The position numbers and the translations under genes were made by a program. From positions 2,604,001 to 2,668,000 of the forward strand of contig NZ_PDJC01000001.1 of assembly GCF_002563675.1 (NCBI RefSeq): 64,000 nt of DNA, read 5' to 3'. Positions 52,328 to 61,349 of this stretch are shown here, one piece after another (positions within the stretch are counted from its first letter, which is position 1; each line of letters opens with the position of its first letter). Under the pieces are notes generated by a model. That model ran no database searches. It was not told the DNA's origin and saw nothing but the letters and a program-made list of their open reading frames with translations. This DNA is from Propionicimonas paludicola (GTDB lineage: Bacteria; Actinomycetota; Actinomycetes; Propionibacteriales; Propionibacteriaceae).

Positions 52328-52915
52328 GTGGCTATCGGTGGACGATTCCCGCAGGTCCTCTCCGCTGCGGCCGAGGGAGCTGACTGGGCGTGGGGTGAGC
52401 TCTATCGCGAGCTGGCCCCTGGCGTGCTGCGGTTCTTGGCCGCGCACGGGGCTGCCGACCCGGAGGACTGCCTGGGCGAGGTGTTCCTGCAACTGGTCCG
52501 GCAGCTGCCGAAGTTCACCGGTGACGAGGCCGCCTTCCGCACGTGGGCCTTCACCATCGCCCGCAGCCGCCTGATCGACTCTTGGCGCCGCGAGCAGCGC
52601 CGTCCTGGCCGTAGCAGCGAGGACGTGACCGCGGCCGCCGACAAGCTGCGTCCAGAAGGCGCGACCGACTCACCCAGCGAACAGCAGGCCGCCGTGGCCG
52701 AGATCCTGGCCGGCCTGAGCCCCGATCAGCGGGCCGTCCTGCTGTTGCGCTACGTCCACCAGTTCTCCATCGAGGAGACCGCCCAGATCGTCGCCAAGTC
52801 CGAGGGCGCGGTCCGCGTGCTTCAGCATCGCGCACTGCGCTCACTGCGTCGCACTCTCGGCACCCAGCACCCCGGCCAGCCGGCGCCGTGGGCTCCGCAG
52901 TCGGCCGCTGTATAG
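52328..52915 (+). CDS. ECF-type RNA polymerase sigma factor
   Basis: 195-residue sigma-70 family factor with only regions 2 and 4. Region 2: EDCLGEVFLQLVRQLPKFTG and AFRTWAFTIARSRLIDSWRR (core and -10 recognition). Region 4: LAGLSPDQRAVLLLRYVHQF with SIEETAQIVAKSEGAVRVLQ and HRALRSLRR, the HTH for -35. Start is GTG 52328. It is preceded by the acidic-tail membrane protein gene, its likely regulator, and followed by a GCS2-family gene. Target promoters unknown; stress or envelope response is the common role for such pairs. Confidence 0.93.
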   Translation: MAIGGRFPQVLSAAAEGADWAWGELYRELAPGVLRFLAAHGAADPEDCLGEVFLQLVRQLPKFTGDEAAFRTWAFTIARSRLIDSWRREQRRPGRSSEDVTAAADKLRPEGATDSPSEQQAAVAEILAGLSPDQRAVLLLRYVHQFSIEETAQIVAKSEGAVRVLQHRALRSLRRTLGTQHPGQPAPWAPQSAAV

Positions 52916-53039
52916 GGAGCCGACCGGACACTTCTGCGACAAGCCGATTCATCAGGCGCCGCGCTGGGTATGGGACGGAGCCAGGCTGCTCGCTGGCCAG
53001 TGCCACTGGCCGGAACAGCCGACAGAGTCGGAGGCCGCC

Positions 53040-54233
53040 ATGCCCAGTCGTTCTCGCCGTTCGCCCTTCTCCACCCTGCCCGGCCGCGCATCGGAGCAAC
53101 GCACCTTCGGCGTGGAGGAGGAACTCCTAGTCGTCGACGCCACCACCTTGCGTCCCGTGCCGCGCGGAGAGGCCATCGTCGCCTCCGCCGAGACGTCCGC
53201 TGCCGGCCATCGGCTGACCACCGAGTTCAAGCGCGAGCAGGTCGAGGTGGTGAACCCACCGCAGACAACCCTGGACGGCCAGCTCGCCGCGATTCGCACC
53301 GGACGGGCCATCGCCGACGCCGCAGCCGCCCAGCACGACGCCCGGACAGTACCGCTGGCCACCAGCCCGTGGCCGCTGACCTCAACCCTGGTCGATCACC
53401 CGCGCTATGCCGAGATGGCCGGACGTTTCGCGCTCACCGCCGTCGACCAGCTCACCTGTGGCTTCCACGTCCACGTCGGCGTGGCCTCCGACCAGGAGGG
53501 CGTCGCGGCGCTGGACCGGATCCGTGGCTGGTTACCGGTGTTACTGGCGCTGAGCGCCAACTCGCCGCTGTGGATGGGGATGGACACCGGCTTCGCCAGC
53601 TACCGCTATCAGGTGTGGAGCCGGTGGCCGACGGCCGGGCCGTCCGAGCTGTTCGGATCGGCGGACGGCTACCGCCGGCATTGCGCAGAGTTGCTCGACA
53701 CCGGCGTCCCCCTGGACGAAGGGATGCTCTACTTCGACGCTCGGCTGTCCAACGCCTTCCCCACGATCGAGGTGCGGGTGGCCGACGTCTGCCTGCAGCC
53801 GACCCACGCCGCCGGGCTGGCCGCGATCATCCGGGCCCTGGTCGAGACCGCGGTCCGCGAATGGCAGGCCGGACGGGCTCCCGCCGCGGTCTCGGCTGCG
53901 GTCCTGAGGACGTGGAGCTGGCAGGCCAGCCGGTTCGGCCTGACCCGCTCCTTGGTCAGCCCGATCACTCGCAGTCCGGCACCGGCCGCCGAGGTGGTCG
54001 GCCAGCTCCTGGCCGCGATCGACCCGGTCCTGGCCGAGTTCGGCGAGCGGGAGCCGGTCGCCGAACTGATCCAGGAGCTGCTCGCCGGCGGCTCCGGTGC
54101 CGAGCGGCAGCGCGAGTTCCGCGCCTCGGCCACCGACACCCACAACCGCCGCGATCTGCGCACGGTGGTCCGGCGCGCGCTGCTCGAAGCCGGCGGCGAG
54201 GCAGCGGACGGCCGCCTCGAACTGCTCTCCTGA
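53040..54233 (+). CDS. Carboxylate-amine ligase, GCS2/YbdK family
   Basis: 397-residue ATP-dependent ligase of the glutamate-cysteine ligase type 2 family. RTFGVEEELLVVDATTLRPV carries the metal-binding glutamates, and FKREQVEVVNPP, CGFHVHVGVASDQEGVA, LLALSANSPLW and TIEVRVADVCLQPT are the other family blocks. The function may be gamma-glutamylcysteine synthesis (as EgtA in ergothioneine producers) or a related amide bond. No egtB/C/D genes are nearby, so the substrate is uncertain. 124 bases after the ECF sigma gene, so it may be a target of that sigma. Confidence 0.88.
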   Translation: MPSRSRRSPFSTLPGRASEQRTFGVEEELLVVDATTLRPVPRGEAIVASAETSAAGHRLTTEFKREQVEVVNPPQTTLDGQLAAIRTGRAIADAAAAQHDARTVPLATSPWPLTSTLVDHPRYAEMAGRFALTAVDQLTCGFHVHVGVASDQEGVAALDRIRGWLPVLLALSANSPLWMGMDTGFASYRYQVWSRWPTAGPSELFGSADGYRRHCAELLDTGVPLDEGMLYFDARLSNAFPTIEVRVADVCLQPTHAAGLAAIIRALVETAVREWQAGRAPAAVSAAVLRTWSWQASRFGLTRSLVSPITRSPAPAAEVVGQLLAAIDPVLAEFGEREPVAELIQELLAGGSGAERQREFRASATDTHNRRDLRTVVRRALLEAGGEAADGRLELLS

Positions 54234-54254
54234 GGCCGATTATCGGAACTGGAA

Positions 54255-54302
54255 ATAGGTGAGGCAAACCTCATTTCCATCAATGAGGTAAGGCATTCCT
54301 TG
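54255..54302 (+). promoter_or_regulatory. Tandem DtxR/IdeR-like iron boxes
   Basis: ATAGGTGAGGCAAACCTCA (54255-54273) matches the consensus TTAGGTTAGGCTAACCTAA at 15 of 19 positions. A second, weaker site, TGAGGTAAGGCATTCCTTG (54284-54302), matches at 12. Both lie directly before the P1B ATPase start at 54339. They suggest control by an iron (or Mn) sensing DtxR/IdeR-type protein. Match counts are by eye. Confidence 0.7.
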
Positions 54303-54338
54303 CTGGATATTGCCTGAATTTGCCGCGACTATTGCCTG

Positions 54339-56252
54339 GTGAGGCTGTTCAGTTCGATACGTCAGTACCCGGTCATTGCGGCCACCCTGGCAGTGGGCGT
54401 CGTGGGTGTGTTGCTGCTAGTCGCGGGGCATCCGACGCTGTCCTACTGGCTGGTCGGGGGCTATGCGCTGGCAATCGCGGCCTGGCAGGCGTGGTCGATG
54501 ATTCGCGATCTGCTGCGCGGCAATTTCGGCCTGGACGTCCTTGCCGTCACCGCAATCACCGCCACAGTTCTGGTCGGTGATCACTGGGCTGCGCTGATCG
54601 TTGTCCTGATGCTCACCGGCGGCGAGGCCCTCGAGGACTATGCCAATGCGCGGGCGCACCGGGAAGTCTCTGCACTGCTCGAACGCGCACCCCGTTTCGC
54701 TCACCGGGCCACAGCGGACGGCGGCTTCGTCGAGGTTCCCATCAGCGAGGTGGCGGCCGGTGATCTGGTGCTGGTCCGGCCGGGCGAAGTCGTCCCGGTG
54801 GACGGCCTGCTGGAAGGCGAGGCCGCTTCCTTCGACGAGTCGTCCATCACCGGTGAGCCGCTGCCGGTCGAGCATCTCCACGGCGATCAGGTGCTGTCCG
54901 GCTCAGTCAGCCAGCAGAAGGCGGCTCTGATCCGGGCCAGCCTCTCGGCCAAGGAGAGCCAGTACCAGCAGATCATCGATCTGGTCCAAGCCGCAGCAGA
55001 GAGCAAGTCTCCGATCGTCCGGCTGGCCGACCGCTACGCAGTGCCGTTCACCCTGGTCTCCCTGGCCATCGCCGGCCTGGCCTGGTACCTGTCCGGCGAC
55101 CCGGTGCGGTTCGCCGAGGTGCTCGTGGTGGCCACCCCGTGCCCGCTGTTGATCGCCGCACCGGTGGCCTTCCTGGCCGGGATGAGCCGGTCGGCCGCCA
55201 ACGGCGTGATCGTGAAGTCGGGTGGAGTGATGGAGACCCTCTCCCGAGTGCGGACCGTCGCCCTGGACAAGACCGGAACCCTCACCCACGGCCATCCCGT
55301 CGTCGACCTGATCGAACCGGCGAACGGCACCAGCGCCGACGACCTGCTGGCCACCGCGGCTGCCGCCGAGACCTTCTCCGCCCATGTGCTGGCCAAAACC
55401 ATCGTCAGTGCCGCGCACGAAGCGGGGCTGAGCGTGCCGGCCGCCACCGGGGTCGAAGAGGCCACCGCAGCCGGGATGATCGCCACCATCGGTGGTCTGC
55501 GAACCGCCGTCGGCAATGCCGGCCACGTGGCCCGCGTCACCGGGCATCAGCCTCCGGAGGCTCCCGTCCCACCGGGCCACATCGCCATCTATCTGGGCAA
55601 TGAGGACGGCTACCTGGGCCGCATCCTGCTCAGCGACCAGATCCGCAACAACGCCCCGGCCACCCTGCGCGCGCTGCACGGCCTGGGCGTGTGCAGCGTG
55701 GCCATGCTCACCGGGGACGCCGTGCCCACCGCCCGGCATATCGCCGAGCAGATCGGGATCGACGACGTCCGGGCCGGACTCCTGCCGGCCGACAAGGTCG
55801 CTCAGGTGGCCGAGTTGCCGCTGGGCCCGGTGGCCATGGTCGGCGACGGCGTCAATGACGCCCCGGTGCTGGCTGCCGCCGATGTCGGCATCGCCATGGG
55901 CGCCAAGGGGGCCACTGCGGCCAGCGAGTCCGCCGACGTGGTGATCATGCTGGACGACCTGAGCCGGGTGGCCACCAGCATCGCGATCGCCCAGCGGACC
56001 GTCCGGATCGCCCTGCAGGCGATCTGGCTGGGCATCATCATCAGCGTCGTGCTGATGCTGATCGCGGTCTGGGGAGTGCTGCCGGCCATCGTCGGCGCTG
56101 CCCTGCAGGAGCTGGTCGATCTGGCCGCGATCCTGACCGCGCTGCGCGCCGTGCGTCCCGGCCCGACCGAGCGGGAGCTGTCCCATCAGCTGGGGCACAC
56201 CGCCGCGCCGCTCGAGCCCGTCCGGGATGAGCCGCTCGAACTCGCCCGCTGA
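54339..56252 (+). CDS. P1B-type heavy-metal ATPase (TPCP motif, P1B-5-like)
   Basis: 637-residue metal pump, start GTG 54339. The transmembrane metal-binding motif is VVATPCPLLIAAPVAFL (~residue 265), a Thr-Pro-Cys-Pro form instead of Cys-Pro-Cys. Phosphorylation site ALDKTGTLTHG (Asp ~310), actuator TGEP, and hinge MVGDGVNDAPVLAAADVG are intact. There is no N-terminal metal-binding domain. TPC motifs occur in P1B-5 ATPases, for which nickel and iron transport has been reported. With iron boxes upstream, Fe(II) or another iron-linked metal efflux is a reasonable guess. The downstream convergent gene encodes a His-rich transporter. Confidence 0.9.
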   Translation: MRLFSSIRQYPVIAATLAVGVVGVLLLVAGHPTLSYWLVGGYALAIAAWQAWSMIRDLLRGNFGLDVLAVTAITATVLVGDHWAALIVVLMLTGGEALEDYANARAHREVSALLERAPRFAHRATADGGFVEVPISEVAAGDLVLVRPGEVVPVDGLLEGEAASFDESSITGEPLPVEHLHGDQVLSGSVSQQKAALIRASLSAKESQYQQIIDLVQAAAESKSPIVRLADRYAVPFTLVSLAIAGLAWYLSGDPVRFAEVLVVATPCPLLIAAPVAFLAGMSRSAANGVIVKSGGVMETLSRVRTVALDKTGTLTHGHPVVDLIEPANGTSADDLLATAAAAETFSAHVLAKTIVSAAHEAGLSVPAATGVEEATAAGMIATIGGLRTAVGNAGHVARVTGHQPPEAPVPPGHIAIYLGNEDGYLGRILLSDQIRNNAPATLRALHGLGVCSVAMLTGDAVPTARHIAEQIGIDDVRAGLLPADKVAQVAELPLGPVAMVGDGVNDAPVLAAADVGIAMGAKGATAASESADVVIMLDDLSRVATSIAIAQRTVRIALQAIWLGIIISVVLMLIAVWGVLPAIVGAALQELVDLAAILTALRAVRPGPTERELSHQLGHTAAPLEPVRDEPLELAR

Positions 56253-56267
56253 CGGGACGCCTTCATC

Positions 56268-57314
56268 TCAGTGCCGATGCCGGTGGTGGGCGTCCGGGTA
56301 GTGCTGATGCGAGTGGGTGATCGGCGCGTGGGTGTGCTCATGCCGATGGCGGACCCCGGCCGGCACCGGCCCGTCCGGGTGCTCGTGGTCGTGGTGCTCG
56401 TCGTGGGTGTGCCAGTGGGTGTGAGTGATGGCCTCATGGGTGTGGACGTGCTCGTGCCGCTCACTCAGGTGCAGCCAAACGCCCAGGCCCATCAGGACGG
56501 CCGCTGCCACCAGCGACCAGGTCACCGGCTCGCCGAGCGCAACTGCCAGGATCGCGCCGAAGAACGGTGCCACCGAGAAGTAGGCGCCCGCCCGGGCCGT
56601 CCCGACCTGGCGCATGCCCACGATGAACAGGGCCAGACTCACCCCGTAGGCGAACAGTCCGACCACCATGGCGCCGCCGACCGCCCCCAGCGGGGGCAAG
56701 GTGGCACCCAGCCCGAAGCCGAGCACCAGGTTGATCGGGCCAGCGACCAGGCCTTTCACCGCGGCCAGCCAGGTGGCATCGTTCAGCGCCACCTTGCGGG
56801 TCAGGTTGTTGTCCAGCCCCCAGGCCAGGCAGGCCCCCAGGATCGCCAGCGCCGGCAGCGGCGTCCCCAGCGACACCGTGGACGGCACCCCCAACACGAT
56901 GGCTCCGGCCACGATGGCGGCCATCCCGAGCAGAATCCGCCGATCGACGTGCTCGGAGAACACCAGCCAAGCCAGCAACGTGGTGAAGACCGCTTCAGCG
57001 TTCAATAGCAGGGAGGCCCCCGAAGCCGGCATGGCGGTCAGGCCGAGCATCAGCAACACCGGGCCGATCACCCCACCGAAGCCGACCGCCCCGACCAGCG
57101 CCCACAGCTCATTGCGAGCCAGCCGCACCCGCGGCAGCCGCCGAAGCAGCCGGTAGCCCAGCAGGCCCAGCCCGGAGCCGCAGTACAGCAGGCCGGCCAG
57201 CAGCCAGGGGTTCACCTCGCCCAGCAGCAGCTTGGCCAGTGGCGTCCCGGCTCCGAACAGGACGGCCGAGGCGAGCGCGGCCTGGACGCCGCGGTTGCGC
57301 AACGCGGATCTCAC
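56268..57314 (-). CDS. EamA/DMT-family transporter with His-rich C-terminal tail
   Basis: 348-residue membrane protein with ten hydrophobic helices arranged as two EamA repeats (AALASAVLFGAGTPLAKLLL; ALVGAVGFGGVIGPVLLMLG; ACLAWGLDNNLTRKVALND). After the last helix (about residue 285) the chain ends in a ~60-residue cytosolic tail full of histidines (THTHWHTHDEHHDHEHP, later HRHEHTHAPITHSHQHY), which could bind divalent metals. The transported compound is unknown; the tail and the adjacent metal ATPase hint at metal-related export. Tail-to-tail with the ATPase gene, 15 bases apart. Confidence 0.88.
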   Translation of the reverse strand: MRSALRNRGVQAALASAVLFGAGTPLAKLLLGEVNPWLLAGLLYCGSGLGLLGYRLLRRLPRVRLARNELWALVGAVGFGGVIGPVLLMLGLTAMPASGASLLLNAEAVFTTLLAWLVFSEHVDRRILLGMAAIVAGAIVLGVPSTVSLGTPLPALAILGACLAWGLDNNLTRKVALNDATWLAAVKGLVAGPINLVLGFGLGATLPPLGAVGGAMVVGLFAYGVSLALFIVGMRQVGTARAGAYFSVAPFFGAILAVALGEPVTWSLVAAAVLMGLGVWLHLSERHEHVHTHEAITHTHWHTHDEHHDHEHPDGPVPAGVRHRHEHTHAPITHSHQHYPDAHHRHRH

Positions 57315-57359
57315 TCAGCTCTCCCGGGTCACCGGCTCATGTCCGCACGACGGTACCGC

Positions 57360-58184
57360 TCAGCCTTTCGCGGCGACCAGTTCCTCGCTGCGTTGCCACA
57401 GCGCTCGGGCCAGTCCGGCGTCGTTGGCCTGCTTGGCAGGCGTAGCCAGCGTGGTCTTCTCGTAGTACTGGCCCGGGATCCAGTCCCGTCCAGGCGCCCC
57501 CTCGGCGAAGAAGGCCAGGAAACCGCCGGCGGTCTTCGAGCTGGTCAGCAGGTTGCGCAACCGGGTCCGGTACAGCAGGCCCATGAGGTTGGTGGCTTCG
57601 CCGGCGAAGTTCGAGGCGACCACGCCCGGGTGAAAGGCCAGGGTCGAGATCCCCTGGTCGTAGTAGCGCCGATGCAGCTCCTTGGTGAACAGGACGTTCT
57701 CCAGCTTGGACGTGCAGTAGGCCCGGGATGCCCCGTAGTGCCGCTCGGAGTTCAGGTCGGACAGATCGACGTGGCCGTACAGCTTGCTGCCGATGCTCGA
57801 GGTGTTCACCACCGTCGCCCTCGACTCGACCAGGCGCTCGATCAGCAAGGTGGTCAGCAGGAAGGGCGCCAGGTGGTTCACCTGGAAGGTCTTCTCGTAG
57901 CCGTCCGCGGTGACGCTACGAGCACCCATCTGGCCGCCGGCGTTGTTGGCCAGCACGTCGATCCGGGCGTAGGCCGCCAGCAGTTCGGCAGCCAGCGTCC
58001 GCACCTGGCCGAGGTCTGCGAAGTCCGCCACGAAGTAGTCGGCGTCGATGGCCTCGGCGACCTGTCTGGTCTTGATCGGCGACCGGCCGACCACCACCAC
58101 GTGGTGCCCGGACGCCGTCAGCTGCGCGGCGGCCGCCGCCCCGATCCCGTCGCTGGCCCCCGTGATGACGATGGTCTTGCTCAT
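57360..58184 (-). CDS. Short-chain dehydrogenase/reductase (retinol-dehydrogenase-like)
   Basis: 274-residue SDR. Cofactor loop TIVITGASDGIGAAAAAQL at the start, LANNAGGQMGARS, the active site serine in VVNTSSIGSKLYGHVDLSD, and Y-x3-K in GASRAYCTSKLENVLFTKEL. It resembles WW-oxidoreductase/retinol-dehydrogenase type SDRs, commonly of unknown substrate. Stands alone, facing leftward with the DMT gene 46 bases downstream; possibly co-transcribed with it. Confidence 0.93.
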   Translation of the reverse strand: MSKTIVITGASDGIGAAAAAQLTASGHHVVVVGRSPIKTRQVAEAIDADYFVADFADLGQVRTLAAELLAAYARIDVLANNAGGQMGARSVTADGYEKTFQVNHLAPFLLTTLLIERLVESRATVVNTSSIGSKLYGHVDLSDLNSERHYGASRAYCTSKLENVLFTKELHRRYYDQGISTLAFHPGVVASNFAGEATNLMGLLYRTRLRNLLTSSKTAGGFLAFFAEGAPGRDWIPGQYYEKTTLATPAKQANDAGLARALWQRSEELVAAKG

Positions 58185-58439
58185 GGCCGTCCCCTTCCCT
58201 CAGCCCCAGTATGACCTCACCCTGCGCCGACCGAGCCCATCGTTGGCTGACCCCGTCGAGGACACCCGACGGCTGGGCCTGTCGATGCCCCCGGGCGCGG
58301 GCTCGTCCGCCAGGGGCGGGGTTCGCAAGACCGACCCATCGGGCTGCGCATGCGGCCAGTTCGCGGACAGTTTCTGCGGCCCCGAGCGGGCGCTGACTAG
58401 GCCTGCTAGATTCCATAGCAGTCTCACAGGGAGCCCCCC

Positions 58440-60071
58440 ATGTCACGGTCGACCAGACTCGCTTGCGTCTTCGTTTCCACGCTTCTTGCGCTCTCCTTCG
58501 CGGTCAGCTCAACGCTCCCCGCCCAGGCGGAGGACACCACCGATCCGGCGCCGGCCCGCGCCACGGCGACTCGCGCCGATCGGCAGTTGGCTGCGCCGCC
58601 GGTTGACCACAGAGTGACGAAGAGGTCGGTTGCGACCAAGGGTGAGCGCGGATCGAGGCCCACCCGGACCGCAGCCGGGCTCGAACCCGCCAAGTCCGTC
58701 CAGAGCAGCCGGATCAGCGCGACGACCGACGACCCGGCGACCGAGCCGTCCATCTACGGCGAAGTCTGGGAGAGCTACTCCGGCGATGCGGTCGAGGGCA
58801 TAACGGCGAAGATCTGGCACGACAACCTCTTCGGTGGCCCCCCCGTCGCGACGGCCGTCACCGACGCCTACGGCTACTACTCCCTGGGCGCTCTGCCCGC
58901 CGGTGACTATGTGCTGGAGTTCAGCGGCGACGGCTTCATCACCCAATGGTGGGACCACAACAACTACGGCTCGATCGGCGCCAAGGTGATCACCGTCACC
59001 GCGGACGGCCCGGGGACTGAGGCCAACGCTGAACTCGACCACCTGGACACGATCTCCGGCACGCTCACCAACTCCAAGGGCAAGCCGGTTGCCGGCCGCT
59101 GGATCACTCTGTACATCTGGCTGACCAGCGGCCAGTACTGGGGCGAGTTGGACTCCGTCACCACCAACAGCGCCGGACGCTTCAGCTTCCCGGAGCTGCG
59201 TCCCGGCAGCTATGCGGTCGACGGCGAGTTGCCCAAGGGGGCCCGGCTGAAGGCCGAGGCTCACTATCTCAGTCTGCTCTCCTTCAGCGGACCCAAGAAC
59301 GCCGGCCTGCTTGCGCCCTGGGTAGTGGGATCGCCGAGCATCGGGCTGGAGCAGAAGGCCGATGCCGGTCCCGGAAAGTGGAAGAAGGCATCCTTCAGCT
59401 ACCAGTGGCTGCGCAACGGTGCGACGATCCCCAAGGCCACGAAGAAGACGTACACGCCGGGCTTGGCCGACCTGCACACCCAGCTGCAAGTCCGGGTGAC
59501 CAGCCGGGTCGGCAACTACTGGGTGACCGCAACATCGCCGACAAGCTGGCCCCTCCTGCGCAGCTCGGTCCCACAAATCCGTGGGACTTTGGCAGTGGGG
59601 TCCGAGGTGAGTGCTGATCCCGGGGCCTGGGAGTTGGCGTCGGTTCCCAGCTACCAGTGGTACGCCGACGGCAAGCAGATCGCGGGCGCGACCGCGCAGT
59701 CACTGACTCTCACCACCGCTCAGAAAGGGAAGCGGCTCACCGTGAAGGTGAGCGGCACCTACCAGAACTTCCCGGTGATCAGCCGGACGAGCTCGGCGAC
59801 CGCCAAGGTGACCACCGCCGGAACCCCGACGATCACCGGTTCGCCGGCCGTCGGCTCCACGCTGACCGCCAAGCCCGGAACCTGGAACAAGAAGACCAAG
59901 CTCAGCTATCAGTGGCTGCGCGACGGCAAGGCCATCTCCAAGGCCACCAAGGCGAGCTACAAGCTCGGCGCCGCGGACGCCGGCACCTTCATCTCTGTGC
60001 GCGTCACCGGCAAGCTGTCCGGCTACGCCACAGTCACGAAGATCAGCGGGCAGGTGCCGATCCCGGCCTGA
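58440..60071 (+). CDS. Secreted protein with CarboxypepD_reg-like and repeated Ig-like domains
   Basis: 543-residue exported protein; Sec signal with hydrophobic core VFVSTLLALSFAV and a cleavage-like site PAQAED (~residues 28-33). Residues ~100-275 hold two beta-sandwich units like carboxypeptidase regulatory domains (VTDAYGYYSLGALPAGDYVL; TTNSAGRFSFPELRPGSYAV). Residues ~300-543 hold three repeats built around SYQWLRNGATIPKATKKTY, SYQWYADGKQIAGATAQSL and SYQWLRDGKAISKATKASY, each closing with a beta strand VRVT/VKVS. No anchor (LPXTG or helix) is visible at the C-terminus, so it is probably released or held non-covalently. Role unknown, perhaps adhesion or matrix. Confidence 0.82.
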   Translation: MSRSTRLACVFVSTLLALSFAVSSTLPAQAEDTTDPAPARATATRADRQLAAPPVDHRVTKRSVATKGERGSRPTRTAAGLEPAKSVQSSRISATTDDPATEPSIYGEVWESYSGDAVEGITAKIWHDNLFGGPPVATAVTDAYGYYSLGALPAGDYVLEFSGDGFITQWWDHNNYGSIGAKVITVTADGPGTEANAELDHLDTISGTLTNSKGKPVAGRWITLYIWLTSGQYWGELDSVTTNSAGRFSFPELRPGSYAVDGELPKGARLKAEAHYLSLLSFSGPKNAGLLAPWVVGSPSIGLEQKADAGPGKWKKASFSYQWLRNGATIPKATKKTYTPGLADLHTQLQVRVTSRVGNYWVTATSPTSWPLLRSSVPQIRGTLAVGSEVSADPGAWELASVPSYQWYADGKQIAGATAQSLTLTTAQKGKRLTVKVSGTYQNFPVISRTSSATAKVTTAGTPTITGSPAVGSTLTAKPGTWNKKTKLSYQWLRDGKAISKATKASYKLGAADAGTFISVRVTGKLSGYATVTKISGQVPIPA

Positions 60072-60088
60072 TCCTGCCGAAGCCCATC

Positions 60089-60120
60089 CCTGGCTGGGCT
60101 GGACGAGAGCCCGGGCCAGG
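60089..60120 (+). terminator. Terminator-like hairpin after the secreted protein gene
   Basis: CCTGGC-t-GGGCT pairs with AGCCC-g-GGCCAGG around a short loop (left 60089-60100, right 60108-60120), beginning 18 bases after the stop. The rest of the ~300-bp gap up to 60368 shows no gene or clear motif. Confidence 0.65.
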
Positions 60121-60368
60121 CACCTCTCCGCCTGAGTGAACGGCTGGTCAGAGTCGCGTGCCCTGAGCGAGCCGAGGCGGCAACCGACTGCCAGCGGCCA
60201 AAGCGCGGACAAGGCCGGGAAGCTCCAGAAAGCTCGTCCCTCGGCGAGTAGCTTCGCCAACAGATGCGGGTCGGCATGGCCAGCCGACGGCCGGGATCAG
60301 GCTGCTGCCAATAACTCTGGCCTGACCGCCCCGCCGCCTCACCAGTGCCCACGTAGTCCAGGATCCAG

Positions 60369-61322
60369 ATGAAGCACCAGCAACCGTTCGTGATACTTGC
60401 CGCGCTGCTTGGCCTTGCGATTTCCGGTTGCACCGTGAGCCCGCAACCGGACATTCCGAGCGGCACGGTGTCCGCCGCGGTCTCGCCAACCTCGCCAGCG
60501 ACAACCACCTCGGTGGCGACGCCACGCCTCACGGTGGTACGCGCGCCTGCCGCCGATGCGCCGAGCAAGGCGCGGGTGCTCCTGGACCAGCCGAAGATGG
60601 TCCTCACCCGCCCCGAGGATCAGCCGTACGCGCCGGAGGCATTCGTCGTCCGCGGCGACACCGTCACCATCGCTGACCGCGTGAACAAACAGATCGTCAC
60701 CTTCCAGAACGGACGCCGCATTGGGGCCGTCGCCTTCCCGGATCTCAAGCTCGCCGACATGGCCATCCGCGACGGCCACTACTACTTCCTCAACGCCCTC
60801 GACCAGCGCGAGGTGGACGAGTTTGTGATGGACGACACCCGCACTCTGACCCAGGTCGGCAACCAGATACTGCCGGCCGAAGCAGACCGGATCGGCTGGG
60901 ACGATGGCCGGCTGGTCGCGCAGCTCACCGAGCAGAACACCTGGGTCGCCGTCGACGGTTCCGACCCCGTCGTGGCCAACCCCACCTTCGAACTGAACGG
61001 ACGCGGATTCCGGATCACCGACGGCCACACCGTGCTGGAGATCCCCACCCGCTACGAGCCGACTGGCGTTGAACTGATCGCTCGCGACGCCGATTACACG
61101 TACTACCAGGTCTACGACAACTACGTCCGAGCGAACGCCGAGCAGGTCTACCGTGGCTACGTGTACCAGTTCGACCGGTCCGAGCAGCTGGTCCACACCT
61201 ACACCTTGCACGTGGCCGCCGACGTCAAGCCGAGCCGAGAACTCCAGATCGTCGACGGCCGGGTGTACCAACTTTTCATCACCAACAAGACCGCCCGGGT
61301 GCTACTTCTCGCGCCCAACTAG
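60369..61322 (+). CDS. Lipoprotein with beta-propeller-like repeats, unknown function
   Basis: 317-residue lipoprotein. Signal peptide MKHQQPFVILAALLGLAISG with lipobox Cys21. A Thr/Pro/Ser-rich linker (~residues 25-55) leads to a folded part with repeated short strands of the type YAPEAFVVRGDTVTIADRV, IGAVAFPDLKLADMAI, RDGHYYFLNALDQREVDEF and RVYQLFITNKTARVLLLAPN, resembling blades of a beta-propeller. No enzyme motif or named family is seen. It is 27 bases from the next lipoprotein gene, so the two probably share a transcript. Confidence 0.75.
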   Translation: MKHQQPFVILAALLGLAISGCTVSPQPDIPSGTVSAAVSPTSPATTTSVATPRLTVVRAPAADAPSKARVLLDQPKMVLTRPEDQPYAPEAFVVRGDTVTIADRVNKQIVTFQNGRRIGAVAFPDLKLADMAIRDGHYYFLNALDQREVDEFVMDDTRTLTQVGNQILPAEADRIGWDDGRLVAQLTEQNTWVAVDGSDPVVANPTFELNGRGFRITDGHTVLEIPTRYEPTGVELIARDADYTYYQVYDNYVRANAEQVYRGYVYQFDRSEQLVHTYTLHVAADVKPSRELQIVDGRVYQLFITNKTARVLLLAPN

Positions 61323-61349
61323 ACAGATGCAAAGGAACAACGGCTAGGG

